A stretch of DNA of 64,000 nucleotides from Adiantum capillus-veneris (lineage: Eukaryota > Streptophyta > Polypodiopsida > Polypodiales > Pteridaceae): NCBI GenBank assembly GCA_014529385.2, contig CM043966.1:99462087-99526086 (forward strand). The letters run 5' to 3'. The first letter of the stretch is position 1. Each line of letters starts with the position of its first letter. Both the position numbers and the translations under genes were made by a program. Shown in pieces: positions 15,217-26,590 of this stretch. A model generated the notes under the pieces. That model did not search any database, was not told the DNA's origin, and saw only the letters and a program-made list of their open reading frames with translations.

Positions 15217-15576
15217 AGTGTGAGTTTCAAAAAAGAAACCAAAATGAGAGAGGACCATCATAGCCTGCACCAAACCTAAAATTTTTGCACCTGCATTATC
15301 TCTTCAACATACATATGGTACCAAGGTATGGCGAACAGGTTATACCATAGCTCACCATTGGTTTGTTGCCAATTGATAGACAACCATCAATCAGCAAGTG
15401 TGAGTTTCAAAAAAGAAACCAAAATGAGAGAGGACCATCATAGCCTGCACCAAACCTAAAATTTTTGCACCTGCATTATCTCTTCAACATACATATGGTA
15501 CCAAGGTAGAGCAAACAGGTTATACCATAGCTCACCATTGGTTTGTTGCCAATTGATAGACAACCATCAATCAGCA
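15217..15576. repeat. 180-bp tandem duplication
   Basis: The segment beginning AGTGTGAGTTTCAAAAAAG at 15217 is repeated from 15397 with only a few differences (for example GGTATGGCGAAC versus GGTAGAGCAAAC). The period is exactly 180 bp. The high identity suggests a recent event compared with the surrounding relics. Confidence 0.95.
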
Positions 15577-15698
15577 AGGACATGAAAACATACTCAGATT
15601 ATGCATCGAGCCATTCAAAAAAAGAGATATATCTAAAGCAAGTTCATGTACAAACTACGGGTATTCATCATGCCAAAATGCAAACATAGCAAAGACTG

Positions 15699-16258
15699 AT
15701 GGTACTTGGAGTGTATTGGTCTCACATAAAAAAAATCATACACGACTATGCTAGCTCATGTGATGTTTGTGCAATCAACAAGCCAATCGAGCATGGTACA
15801 CTGTTCAGGATAACAACAATACCCAAGTGGCAAAAGTACATTGTGGATCACTTAGAGCAAGGAGTTTTACCAGAGAACTTGAGTAGAGCTAGATTATGCT
15901 TGATTCAACAAGAAGAGAAAAACTATGCTATCATCAAAACCCACCTTTATCGGAAAGGAATAGATGAAAACTTAAGGATTTGTGCTGCAGAACATGAGTA
16001 CCTACCCATACTTGAGCAAGCACATGCCCTTCCTGTAAGAGAACACTTTCTGTAGACAAAACCATAAAATCCATACTCCTAGTAGGAATCTAGTGGCCTA
16101 CTCTATTGATGGATGCTGAATATTACGTGAGATGATGTGACGCTTGCTAACGTACTAAGGTACCGGTGCAACGTGATGACATGCCACTGCGACCAATAAT
16201 GGGAGAACAAGCTTTTGCCAAATGGGAAATAGACTTTGTAGGGCCTATCTTGCCACAT
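15699..16258 (+). pseudogene. E2 integrase, zinc-finger half (interrupted by E0)
   Basis: The 118-codon frame 15699-16055 ends in LYRKGIDENLRICAAEHEY and ILEQAHALPVREHF, the start of the integrase HHCC finger (H-x6-H). In another frame the sequence continues with ILLVGI-stop-WPTLLMDAEYYV, then CDAC (the C-x2-C of the finger), DDMPLRPI and FAKWEIDFVGPI, where the Asp of IDFVGPI is the first catalytic residue. The reading stops at 16258, exactly where the E0 LTR begins. The catalytic half resumes at about 36500, beyond the nested elements. Oddly, a second finger-like stretch (VYWSHIKKIIHDYASSCDVC) lies about 110 codons upstream in the same frame. Confidence 0.8.
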
Positions 16259-16425
16259 TGTCAAAGAGTTGGCGGTCTTGCCAAGAAGGCATCGCGCCTC
16301 TAGCTGTGAGGGTTTGTGGGGAGACTGTGAAGGCTTTCACTTAAGCAAGCTTAGTGTTTGTAGCAAATACATTGTGTGTAGCCATTGGAATCTTACATGC
16401 AGACACATATGCACACGTGAAACCC

Positions 16426-16638
16426 TCAAAACAAAACAAAGATGAAAACATCAAGGCTTTGATCCTATCTAATCAAAGGTAAGATGAAAGGGTTCACTGA
16501 TGCATTTATAGAAGCAAGTCGTTGTGCTCCAAATAGACTGCGAATGGTTCTTTGAAACTGTAACTTAGTGCTTACAAAGATGTCTATGTTTTGCCTAGTG
16601 ATAGGAGTGAGCCGTGTGTACAAGTCTTCTTGGTTCAT
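16426..16638 (-). CDS. Leader ORF family, module 2 (one stop)
   Basis: Starts at ATG (MNQEDLYTRL) and ends at the same relative stop as its paralogues (DVFIFVLF-stop). Core features are FVSTKLQFQRTIRSLFGAQR, then NPFILPLI and LDVFIFVLF. It aligns to module 1 (16668-16886) over about 50 residues without gaps and two residues shorter near the N-terminus. An in-frame TAG replaces the Tyr of the LIRY motif; the copy at 34882-35094 has Tyr there but a stop elsewhere. No known domain, signal peptide or membrane segment is evident; it is rich in hydrophobic and aromatic residues. Function unknown. It sits in U5, so it would lie in the 5' leader of the E0 transcript. Confidence 0.55.
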
Positions 16639-16667
16639 AGTAATATTAAGAAAGCAAGACTCAACCC

Positions 16668-16886
16668 CTAGAGGAGAATAAATATGTGCACATCGAAAGA
16701 ATTAGAGTAGTCTAGTAGTGGCAAAATAAGAGGACGTGGAGAAAGAATAATTTCTCGCAGTCTCTCCGGCCCAAAGAGTAACACAACTCTCTGTTGGAAG
16801 TGAATTTTATGGCTAATACAAACATTAATCCTAATATTTTGCACAAAGTGAAAGGCTTGAAAGGTTACACCATTGGGATTATTCAT
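16668..16886 (-). CDS. Leader ORF family, module 1 (intact, 72 codons)
   Basis: ATG start (MNNPNGVTFQ) to stop. Key blocks are HKIHFQQ, LLFGPERLREI, LILPLLDY and the terminal IFILL. Its last 68 residues align without any gap to the plus-strand ORF 26264-26497 in the leader of E1 (32 identities counted by eye), although E0 and E1 otherwise belong to different gypsy lineages. A nearly identical copy is at 38420-38638 and a frameshifted one at 35122-35341. The shared stop position in all copies argues for a small protein rather than a domain cut from a longer one. I do not recognise the family. It lies within the LTR, downstream of the TATA box and AATAAA signal. Confidence 0.6.
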   Translation of the reverse strand: MNNPNGVTFQAFHFVQNIRINVCISHKIHFQQRVVLLFGPERLREIILSPRPLILPLLDYSNSFDVHIFILL

Positions 16887-17424
16887 CTAAGAAAGTTTAG
16901 AAAGCAGTCAAACAATGAATGAAAGAGATAAGAGAGACAACCAACACACAAAGACCCACACAAGCTCAAGCCAAAGAAGTGAAGCACACCTCAAGACTTT
17001 GTGGTCTTGTAGACAACTTGATGAAGTAGAAGATGAATAGTAGTACCCAACACCATTTGCAAGCCACCAAATATGCGTCTTTATTGATGAAAGAAGGTTA
17101 CATAGATTGTATGAGTATTACAAGTGAGGAGATAGAAGGCTCGAGGCATGAAGTAGCAAGCTCAAGATGTGTTGGGCTGAAATTGAGAGAAAGTTTCACT
17201 CAAGGAGATGGCTAGGAGGTTGGGTGATGTCTTGATAGAGTGGCTTGATTATGGGGATTGCTTGAGTGCTTGATTGCTTGATGGATTGCTGGATGCCCAA
17301 GTGAGGGGCAAGAGGCTCTATTTATAGGTGAAGTTGCCCCTTGAAGAAGATATTTGCTTAGAAATATCCAAGGGATTTGTGTGACAAGTGTCTATCTTTT
17401 CAAAATATCTTGAAATTATCTTTC

Positions 17425-18230
17425 ATTCTCGCTTACTTCATCAGCCGAATGACTATCCTCTCTTCTTTTGAATACCTTGATTCTCTTTCTTGCAATGGGT
17501 ATCTTTATCTCTGTTCCATCCAATTCAGCCAGGGTGTAAGTGGCATTGTCATGTATGTAACTTGACTATATACAATCCAAACCATCTTTTTGAAACCTTT
17601 CGCATGACAGTATGCTGGTTATCAAGACTACTGTCATACACTAAAATCCAATCTCCTTGCTTAATTACCTTCCTTCTTAGACTGTGTCTTCTATCAAAGT
17701 AGTCCATGCTTTTCAACCTGGCATTCTTCAATCTTTCTTTTGCAACCTCAATGTCTTCGGGCCTTCTGTCTAGCTGTCTTTTACGCAAGACAAGGAGCTC
17801 TTCTCTTCTAAGCCCATCTTGCCAAGGTAGCACATTCCATGTGGGAATGGTCTCTTCAATGGGAATTATAGACTTTTGACCATACATCTTTTCTCCAAGC
17901 ATGTAGCCAGTTCCTGAGCTCTGTGTTGTGCGATCAGTCCATAGAGCATATGGCAATAGTTTTGGCCACTCACTAATTATCCCTTCACAAGCTTTAGCCA
18001 AGGCTTTGATGATTGGTGGATGCCCTCTTTCACTTTTCCCGTTGCCTTCCGGATTGTAAGCGGTGGTAAGGGAAAGCTTGATTCCTATCCTAGAAAAGAA
18101 TTCCCTTTCTTCCTTGGCATCCAGCTCTGCTCTGTCTGTAGTTATCTTTCCCACACAACCATAGCGGCAGATTACATCCTCAAGGAGATCATAACAGTCT
18201 CTGAGAGTGCCCATTGCCCAGATTGAGTAA
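17425..18230 (-). pseudogene. E0 integrase, core second half and C-terminal domain
   Basis: The frame 18214-17549 (221 codons) reads LLEDVICRYGCVGKITTDR (the Asp of TTDR is the second catalytic residue), LSLTTAYNPEGNGKSERGH (Glu of SERGH is the third), LLPYALWTDRTT, then the family-typical tail IPTWNVLPWQD, RREELLVLRKRQLDRRPEDI, GDWILVYDSS and RKVSKRWFG. After one frameshift near 17560 it continues HDNATYTLAELDG and RKRIKVFKRRE and ends about where the LTR starts at 17425. The first catalytic Asp and the zinc finger are on the opposite strand at 20.5-20.8 kb because of the internal inversion. Purine-rich GAAGTAAGCGAGAA just before the LTR could be the polypurine tract. Confidence 0.9.
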
Positions 18231-20830
18231 GAGTTTTATGATCATCAAGAGAGAATGGATTTTGGCCAGGTACCATTGTAGAGCGAGATTACGATGGTAC
18301 AAAAAGGGAAAGGCTCTCACATAAGGAGGTTTTCTGTACAGGTTTTGCAGGTCTAACAAAATATGGATATCTCTCTTTTCTAAAATGTGAGAACTGGAGT
18401 CGAGGTTCTCGCAAACATGTACATAGTCTACAAAAGGAGTGGAAAGAACATGTTCTGCTAGGAAACAATGAAAACATAACAGGTGTGTTTGAGGAGTTTT
18501 CTTTTGTGGACACATTACAGGATCTGCAGTCCATAGTAGATTATCCTTCGCATGACCAAAATGAGATAGTGAAAGTGTGCTCACTTGAAATGTACAATGT
18601 GGTTGAGGCATTTCAAAAGGAACAGGAGGATAGGAAGCAAAAACATGAAGTAAAGGTGGACACCAAGTACAAGACTGTGGCAAAGAAGATAAAACCAGTG
18701 CCACTTCCTTTGCCAAAGGACTGCAAGGAAAAACTAGAACAAGCTTCTTTGCAACCTAGTCTCGGAGATCCAAAAGGGATTGGACACAGGTTTACAAAGG
18801 AGTCTCTAAAGCAATTGAAGATTGGGAATGAGGACTCCTTGACACAGGTTGAAAGGGAATGTTTTGAAGAGATGCTCTCTAAACATGGAAAAGCATTTTC
18901 ATTTGAGCCACATGAGATAGGATGTGTAGATCCTACCAATGTTGCTCCTATGGTGATCTTTACCATCCCTCATGTACCTTGGAATTTACGGCCAATACCA
19001 GTTTCAAAAGCTCACGTACTAAAGTTAATTGAGCTGCTAAATGAGAAGATCAAGATGGGTATTTTGGAGCCTTCATGTGCTCCATACTCAAACAGCTGGT
19101 TCACAATACCAAAGAAGAATGGAGCTCTGCGCTTCATCCAAGATATGCAACAGTCAACAAAGTCACAATCAGGAATATGGGTACAAGGCCAATTGTGGAT
19201 GATTTTGTAGAAGCATTTGCAGGAAGGGCAATATATTCTATGGGAGATTTGTACTCAGAGTATGATCAGTTCCAACTAGCAATGGAAAGCAGGGATATGA
19301 CTGCCATGAGGACACCTTTGGGTTTGGTAAGGATGTGTACCTTACCACAAGGAGCAACCAATTTGGTTGCACATATGATGAATGTTATGAATAAGGTCTT
19401 ACGTGACTTTATTCCCCAAGTAACTATGCCCTTTCTTGATGATGTTCCTATCAAAGGATGTGAAGTAAGTAATAAAGATGAAGCTTTGGATTCCAAGGGG
19501 TGCCGCAACTTTGTGGCACAACACATAGATGATTGTGACAAAATCCAATCCATACTAGAAGAGGTGAACCTTACCCTCTCAAGACAAAAGTCTGTGTTTG
19601 GAGTGAAGGAGATGTTGATTGTTGGGCACATGTGTGGTCCCGATGGGAGGCGGCCTTGTCCAACAAAAATTGATGCAATTCATAAGATGAAGGAGGTATG
19701 CATATCTGTGAGTGAAGTTTGCTGATTTCTTGGTGCATGTGTGTTTTATGTTATATGGAAAAATCAAAAGTTTCATTGGGGAGACGCATAAGCAAGGGCT
19801 ATAAGAAAGCTAAACGATTTGCTACAACAAGCACTGACTTTAAGAAAGGTAAACTATGAGTGTGGAAAGCCAATAATAGTGACAGTGGATACGAGTCCGA
19901 CAGGAATTGGATGGGCAATAGGGCAAGATGACGAAGAGGGACATAGGTATGTGGTAAGGTTTGGATCCAAGGTTATAAGTACTCAACAAAGGAACTACCC
20001 ACAGGTAAAATGGGAGTTGTGGGGCATGGTTACAGCACTAAAGTGTCAAAAGGAGTACTTGATTGGAGCATATGTGGTTGTGGAAATAGATTGTCTACCA
20101 CTCCTTGGAATGATTACAAGCTGCTCAACAATAGACATTGCCATGCTAGGATGGATTGCCGACATTAAGTCCTTGAATCCAGAGTTCAAGCATATAGTAG
20201 GAAAAGACAATACGATAGCGGATATGCTATCACGGGCAAGGTATGAGGATGAGCAAGACATGGTAGATGATAGTGAAGATGTAGGCACAAGGTTCTACTC
20301 CATTAATCATGTTGAGCATAATGATGTTGGCACACCTAGTGCACTTGAGTTGTTTTTAGAAGATGGGTATGAAGGAGATTGGTTGCTTATTGGTCGTTAT
20401 TTGAGTACTTTAACAAAACAGGGTGATTGGTATCAGCATGAGTTTAAGAGGATACGCAGAAAAGCATACGGGTACTTTCTGCAGGATGGTTACTTATGGA
20501 AACATCCAAAACGGAGGGGTGCTATACCACAAAGGGTAGTATGTAACAAACAGAGTCAAGTAAAGCTCATGCAGGAGTTTCATGAGAACCTATGGGCTGA
20601 ACACCGTGGTGTGTGGGCAACCTTTTCAAAGCTAAAGGAAAGGTATTGGTGGAAAGGTATGTACAAGGATGTATCCCACTTTGTGGAATCATGTGTAACA
20701 TGTCAAATGTATTCAAATGTGAGACATCGTGATAGGTTACATCCTACTTATCCACTAGCCATGCATTATAAATGGGTTGTGGATCTAGTCACTTGCCTTT
20801 AGGACTCTGGCAGATGAGGTACTTGGTCTC
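18230..20830 (+). pseudogene. E0 RT, RNase H and integrase N-terminus, inverted segment
   Basis: In plus-strand order: pre-RT linker (18485-18900), RT fingers (IPVSKAHVLKLIELLNEK, GILEPS, WFTIPKKNG), then after a frameshift the palm (YSMGDLYSEYDQFQLA, TPLGLV, LPQGATN) with the catalytic box FLDD at about 19432-19443. Next come VGHMCGPDGRRP and, in a new frame, RNase H (VTVDTSPTGIGWAIGQ, RNYPQVKWELWG, IDCLPLLGM), then the integrase finger (HENLWAEHRG, YWWKGM, CVTC) and the first catalytic Asp region KWVVDLV, continuing in another frame as PLGLWQMRYLV to about 20829. Strand and position are the reverse of what E0 needs: flipping 18230-20830 would put it in order between the protease and the integrase tail. 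Confidence 0.88.
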
Positions 20831-20839
20831 TTTCATGAT

Positions 20840-21364
20840 TCACACAGACAGTGAGAAATTGAACATCACGCTTTTCATCTTTACTTCTTATCCTAGCATA
20901 AGCAGAACCATCATCCATTACCTTTGTTTCCATTTTAACCCCTACAATGTAGGGTTGTCCAAGGATGAGATCGTAAGAAGATGTGTCCTGTACAAAGAAA
21001 CTTTGCTCTTCCTTTACATCTCCAATAGTCACTTTCACACTAGGACAAGCTGCATATAACTCACCTGATGAATTATTTGCTACCTTAACCATCCAACCAT
21101 GATCTGTGTCCATTGGTAATTTGCACTTGTTGAATAAGCTCTTTGACATTATGTTTATTTCTGAGCCATGGTCAATCAAGGCAACAAATGGCTCTTCAAG
21201 ATCACCCACCTTGACCACTCTCTCTGTCGTAGCTCTTGCCCAAAGATTCCTGGAAAAGTGACTTCTTGGAATGGCTTCGTACTCCTCATCTCCATTTGAA
21301 AACTGTACTTTCTTTGTTCTTCCAGAAGAATGATAGCATCCTCATCATGCTCTCTGTCTTCCAC
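20840..21364 (-). pseudogene. E0 aspartic protease
   Basis: The minus-strand frame 21218-20799 has the retropepsin active site ALIDHGSEINIMS (Asp-His-Gly instead of Asp-Thr-Gly) and the later strand YDLILGQPYI that precedes the C-terminal helix. The DHG variant is one I associate with this gypsy lineage. The last few codons (after NHERD) probably come from the other side of the inversion breakpoint. A second frame, 21364-21176, carries the preceding linker, so at least one frameshift lies between gag and protease. Confidence 0.82.
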
Positions 21365-21605
21365 ATGTATTACCTGTGTCTTTGAGCTTTCTCCTTCAGA
21401 TTACGGGCGAATGATGGCAACAAGAGTTTGCCTCTTCCTCTTGATGATATCAATGATCTCCTTGTTAAACTCGTGCTTGGCTATGCCAAGGACCTTCCCC
21501 AAGGTAAAATCTATTTTGCTATTCAAAATTCTTTCTTATAGAACTTTCTTTAAGTCTCTAGCAGCCTCAATATCAGACTGTAACTTATAAGTTGGAGTTT
21601 TAGAC

Positions 21606-22685
21606 TTACCTTTTGATGACTCCTTTTTCCTCCCAGTTGTACTTTCTTCCATAGTGCTTCCTGTGTTGGAGGAGCTCAAGGAGGTATTGTGTCACTTCTT
21701 CTAGTAATTCTTTTTTATGGTCCTTCGTCACCACTCTCTCGCCTGTGGTTTTCTTCCACAAACACTTCGTTGTTTTGACATTTTGCAATATAGGCATGCA
21801 CAAGCTTCCCATTCTTTGCTAGCTCCATAGCACTTGGACGCAGCTTACCATTTTCTTTAAAACTCCTCAATGGTTCAATGTTGACTGTATAAGTAGATGC
21901 CTCGGATGTAGAGATGGCATGGGTAGTAGCCATATCCTCTACCAGACTTTGCATTCCTCCCTTCCCAAAGTTAGTCCTTAAGGGTAAACCTATCTCCCTT
22001 AAGTGAATCTTCCCATCCTTGAAGAAGACAATATCTTTTCTCAAAGCTTCACTGAAGCTGTCACATTCTCTCCTAGCATGCTCTGTGCTGTCACACCATA
22101 TGCATCTATGAACAAAACCTTCTTTAGGTTGTTGTTTTTTCCTTGAAGATGGTGCCAATGGTTTCCCCTTCTCTTTAAGCTTTGTGAGTTTTAATTTTAA
22201 ATTCCTCATACCTTTCACAAGCTCATCTATTGCAGCGTCATCAACTTTTGGAAGTATAAAGGAAGAAATATTTACCATCTTTTCAGAAGTTGTGGAGGTA
22301 GATGGTGCACTACCAAAAACCATCTTATCCCATCTCCCTTGGCGCTTGGCAAGTAATGAAACAACAGCTTCAACTTTGTTCCAATCTGTCTTCAGTCCCT
22401 GCTCAACATCTTTGTCCTCAAGAAGTAGCTCCAATTTCTCCTAGAGCTCCTTTCCTGTTGCTTGTAAGAAGAGCTCTGTCTTTTCTGAGTTGAGTGTGGC
22501 CTTCTCTCTCCTTGTGAGTTGAGCATATTGTCGCTCAAACTCCCTGAGTAGCTCTATTGGAGAGAGCCCCTCCTTTGGCTTGGCTACCCACTCTAGGAAA
22601 GTTCTCTTTGTTACTCTCTCAGATTCCTCCATGAAGTACTCCTCCTTCATCGCTAGCTTGAACTCCTCCCGATTTCTTCCATGCT
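21606..22685 (-). pseudogene. E0 gag, C-terminal three quarters
   Basis: The frames 22746-22441 (only the part below 22686 is gag) and 22434-21715 are separated by a single in-frame TAG. The second contains one CCHC zinc knuckle, CIWCDSTEHARREC (C-x2-C-x4-H-x4-C), typical of nucleocapsid. The sequence is rich in charged residues and keeps an open frame for 239 codons. The N-terminal part lies at 34641-34351 beyond E1; the frame is continuous across the two when one ATGCT copy is discounted. Confidence 0.85.
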
Positions 22686-22975
22686 CATTCCCAACTACCA
22701 AAGAAAAAAAAACAAAAAAAGGGAAAAGTTCTTTACCATTCACCACCCTTTAGGCTTAACCACTAGCGGGGCGCCACCAATTTGGCCACACCTCTCCATT
22801 ATCACCAGACGACAGTCTCTCTCCTACACCTCGGCTCCACCAATTCTCTCTCTCTCACTTACTCTGCTGCTATTGCATCGCCTGGCCCAGTGGGCGCATG
22901 AGACGAGATACCTCTGTCACACCCTCTGGCGGGCTGCCACACATTTTTGTATATTCTCTCTCCCTCTCTTTCAAA

Positions 22976-23443
<468 letters not shown>

Positions 23444-23847
23444 ACTCCTAAAAAAAACACCCCTCTTCTTCGTTGACTAAATCCCCCCCTTCCCCCTCTG
23501 TCGGATGCGCCCTCGCCTACGCCATGCTCTCTCCCTCGCCCCCCGGACCCAGCCCATGCGGGCGCCATTGAAACCTATCTCCCTCTCCCTCCCTCACCAA
23601 CTCACCCACCCTCTCTCACCCCCTCGCGCTCTCTCACCTGCATTAGGCAGCCCGTGCGGGCACATCAGAACAACCGGAGGCTCTCCACCAACACACACAC
23701 ACACACTTCATTCGCATTGCACACACACACCCACACACACACCCCATCCTCACCCGCTCAACCCCTCGGTGCATGCTGGTCGGTCCGAACCTCCCCCTTC
23801 TCTGTCGCCCTCTCGCCGTGAGCAAGCTCGTGCGGCGCACATGGTAA

Positions 23848-23881
<34 letters not shown>

Positions 23882-23890
23882 TTCGCCCCC

Positions 23891-23925
<35 letters not shown>

Positions 23926-24606
23926 TTCATCCCCATTACACACACGCACACACACACCCCTTAACATACTCTCCCTCTCTCATGCTCTACGTTCCCTGCA
24001 GAGCAGTAAAACCACCGAAAAAACATAAAAAAATCATATATATATTATATATACATAAGATGCTTTACCCCCCCATTCCCATGCACACTCGCGCACACAC
24101 GTATATATATACACACACTCACACCCACTCACTCACGTACATATATCCACACACCTACCCACACTCACCCATACATACACACGCACGCATATACACACAC
24201 ACTAGTAAAATACAAAAAAAACAAAGGACTCAACGACATCGACGCCATCAACAAGAAGGAAGACGGCCTAAATCTCACGACACCGACACCAAAACAAGCA
24301 AAGGCGCCGAAGGCTTGCCTCGGCCGACTCCAAAGTGACGAACGCGCTACACCGACACACCGGCAAAGCTGCTATTCACCGGCATCATATCCACGATGCC
24401 CTCGTTAGTAAATCATAGGTTATTATCATCAATTTTTCCCAGTTTCAACCAAATCTTGTAAAAAATTCCAAACTTGTAAATTCTCATCTCTCTAGGTGAT
24501 GGTCATAGAGGCCCACCTAGAGGTTTTCCTTATAATATTTCCCAAGACAAAGCAAGGGTCAACCACTCAGGGCCCACCGTGGTGCTTTGTATCCCCTGAT
24601 TAGATT

Positions 24607-24657
24607 ACCCTAATCAAGCCATATTACCCTAATCTAAAGCAACCAACACCTATAAAA
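24607..24657 (+). promoter_or_regulatory. E1 LTR core promoter
   Basis: TATAAAA at 24651-24657 preceded by two copies of TTACCCTAATC within 45 bp; the first is part of the inverted repeat TGATTAG/CTAATCA. The same arrangement is kept in the 3' LTR (TATA at 33736). Plus-strand orientation agrees with the coding strand of E1. This is inferred from sequence only. Confidence 0.6.
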
Positions 24658-25224
24658 TGGCACTGAGAGGTCACTATCCGGGGGGGGGAGTTCATGAGAG
24701 GTCAGCACTTGGTAGTATTTTGGTGGGAGGAATTGGCAACATTTGCATCACAAGAGAGGGGACTTAGCATAGTGGTTTGCTTTGGGGATTGTATGATGTA
24801 AAGGAAGCGATATCCACATCTCGACTCCAACGGTCGATGCACACACACTCATGTTAGCAAGTTTTCATGTCAATGAGTCATCTCTAGAGAACGCACCAAG
24901 TAGGTTCACTATCTCTCCCTCTGTTTCTCTATCACCATGATGTGCCACCTGGCTAGAAATAATGTTGCTGTAAATATGGCAAGAGAATAATTCTCCCTCA
25001 CACCCCCGAGGGTTTTCATCACCTGTCTATTCTCTCTCTCTCTCTCTCCGTGTGTGTGTGTGTGTGTAGAATTCGTGATATTTTTAAATCACTGTTGTCT
25101 GCATCCTAGCCGCTCAATTCTAGGTAGTGCACCTGTTTGCTTACCATGACCAGCTTGCGGCGTGCATCGGCTCTCGGCATTTTAGAGGCCGTTGGGGTTC
25201 ATGTTGCGCTTTGCACCCGTCATT

Positions 25225-25242
25225 TGGTTCCCCCACGGAGGA
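25225..25242 (+). promoter_or_regulatory. Candidate primer binding site of E1
   Basis: Begins TGGTTCCCCCACGG two bases after the LTR ends in CA, the position where the tRNA primer site is expected. I cannot name the tRNA. Confidence 0.45.
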
Positions 25243-25297
25243 GGGCTTCTTGAAAACCTTCAGTTTACAATGCTAAAAGTAACGCATATCATCAATC

Positions 25298-26285
25298 ATG
25301 GACGAATGGCTGAAGGAATTCTCTAACTGGTGGACGAAAGAGGAGGAGAGTAAGGAGGCACTAGCCGCCTTCATTGAAGTACTACTGCCAGGCTGTAGTT
25401 TTGTCGGTATTCAAGAGGTAAGCTCCCCATCTCATGTTGCTCATTCTAACCACGAATTGAGAGCATCAAGTGGGAGGTCTATGAAGTGCTATCACTTTTG
25501 ACAACCAAAACACACTGTCAATGAGTGCCAACAACGAAGGCAGCGAAGGGGTTGAAATTGTCTACATCAACATTCACCGCGAGGAAGTCATCCACATCAA
25601 AGGAGGAAAGAAAATGGTAAGGCATCTCTTTGCTAAGGAAACTGCAATCAAAGATATAATCTCTACTCCAAAATGGCTTAAAGGGGCTGCTCGAGCCAAA
25701 GGTAAGGAAAGGCTAAGCCAGTCTGGAAACACATGACCCCAAAGGAAGAAGTGTTTGGCCAAGCGAGTGCGTCAAGTTCAGAAAGCCAGGCCGTACCCAG
25801 TTTGCCAAAGAGAAGGTCATCCGAGGCTAAGCGATGGAAGGTCGCCTACCAATTTGCACGTCGCATGCGAGCTAGTCCACTTCGACAATCCTAAAGCAGA
25901 AGTGGTAAGAAGGTTCCCATGTCCTAAGGAAGAGTCGTTCGGCTACTGCTCTCGCTGTTTTGGAAGACAGGTAGAGGGTCTTCCTCCTCTACCCGTACAG
26001 CTCATCCTGAAGAAGCTCTCCACCACAGGTGAGACCCAGTGGACTGGAGACAAATTACAGTTGAATGGAGTGGAATCCATGCAACACGTCGACTATGGTA
26101 ATTATCTGCAAGCTGCTACTAGCCAAAAGGCTGGGAGTAGTCAGACGCGTCGCCATCACCCCGTACATGATGAGCAACGGAGGAAAGGTAGAGCCCATGA
26201 AAGGCGACGACCTCCTGTGGATGTGCCGACTCATCAACACTGGCATGGTAAGAGTATAAGTAAGTGCTCTACCCTTTGTGCATGA
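25298..26285 (+). pseudogene. E1 leader ORFs of unknown function
   Basis: Three plus-strand frames between the primer site and gag: 25298-25501 (starts MDEWLKEFSNWWTKEEE), 25521-25736 (includes VYINIHREEVIHIKGGKK) and 25755-26285, the last with several Cys residues (CPKEESFGYCSRC). I recognise none of them. The middle one may be a distant relative of the ORF at 26264-26497: both share an N-I-x-x-x-R/E core, a K-[MI]-V block followed by LF, and I-[IL]-S-[TS]-P, but a gap of a few residues is needed. The frames could be pieces of one longer ancestral leader ORF broken by indels. Confidence 0.35.
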
Positions 26286-26497
26286 TGGAAAACGGGCCAA
26301 CAACGTTTCCGTTTAGATTTTTGCAGCATATGCATGTGAATATTTATGTAGATAGAAAGATCTTCTACCAACAGAAGATTGTGTATTTGTTCAACGCTGC
26401 GGTTCTAGGAGAAATCCTTAGCTCCCCAAACCCTATCATTCTCCCCATATTGGATTACCACCACTCCTTCAATGGTTCCATCTTTATCTTGTTTTAA
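26264..26497 (+). CDS. Leader ORF family member in E1 (70-77 codons)
   Basis: An ATG at 26285 (MENGPTTFPF) is the likely start by comparison with the E0 copies; the open frame extends slightly upstream. Conserved blocks are DRKIFYQQK, VYLF, GEILSSPNPIILPILDY and terminal IFILF. The last 68 residues align without gaps to the E0 ORF 16668-16886 with 32 identities by eye, and the stop codon is at the same place. It sits about 95 bp before gag, in the same leader position as in E0. Function unknown; no catalytic motif or signal peptide is visible. Confidence 0.6.
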   Translation: MLYPLCMMENGPTTFPFRFLQHMHVNIYVDRKIFYQQKIVYLFNAAVLGEILSSPNPIILPILDYHHSFNGSIFILF

Positions 26498-26590
26498 TCT
26501 ATCCATCCAACCCCGTAAAAAGCCGCTATGAGCCGCTATTGTCATTAATATAATTAAAACAAAAAGTTTGTAATTTCCTGAGTCACTATC

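Larger units (their letters stand above)
16259..17425 (-). repeat. E0 3' LTR
   Basis: 1167 bp, TG...CA. On the minus strand it starts TGAAAGATAATTTC immediately after the integrase reading frame. It has a TATAAATA box at 17326-17319 and an AATAAA signal at 17085-17080, then about 0.8 kb of U5-like sequence containing two short ORFs. It matches 34711-35865 along its whole length. Confidence 0.88.

Noticed and set aside
18189-18716. 175-codon minus-strand frame, and 18613-18966 minus
   Set aside because: Shadows of the plus-strand pre-RT linker and RT of E0.
22735-22790. GGGGCGCCACCA near 22772 (and 31810), which on the minus strand looks like a TGGCGCC primer site and would make the CT-rich regions minus-strand LTRs
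   Set aside because: The TATA boxes at 24651 and 33736 point in the plus direction, the two CT-rich copies flank a plus-strand gag-pol exactly, and the target duplication ATGCT puts this motif inside the LTR rather than next to it.
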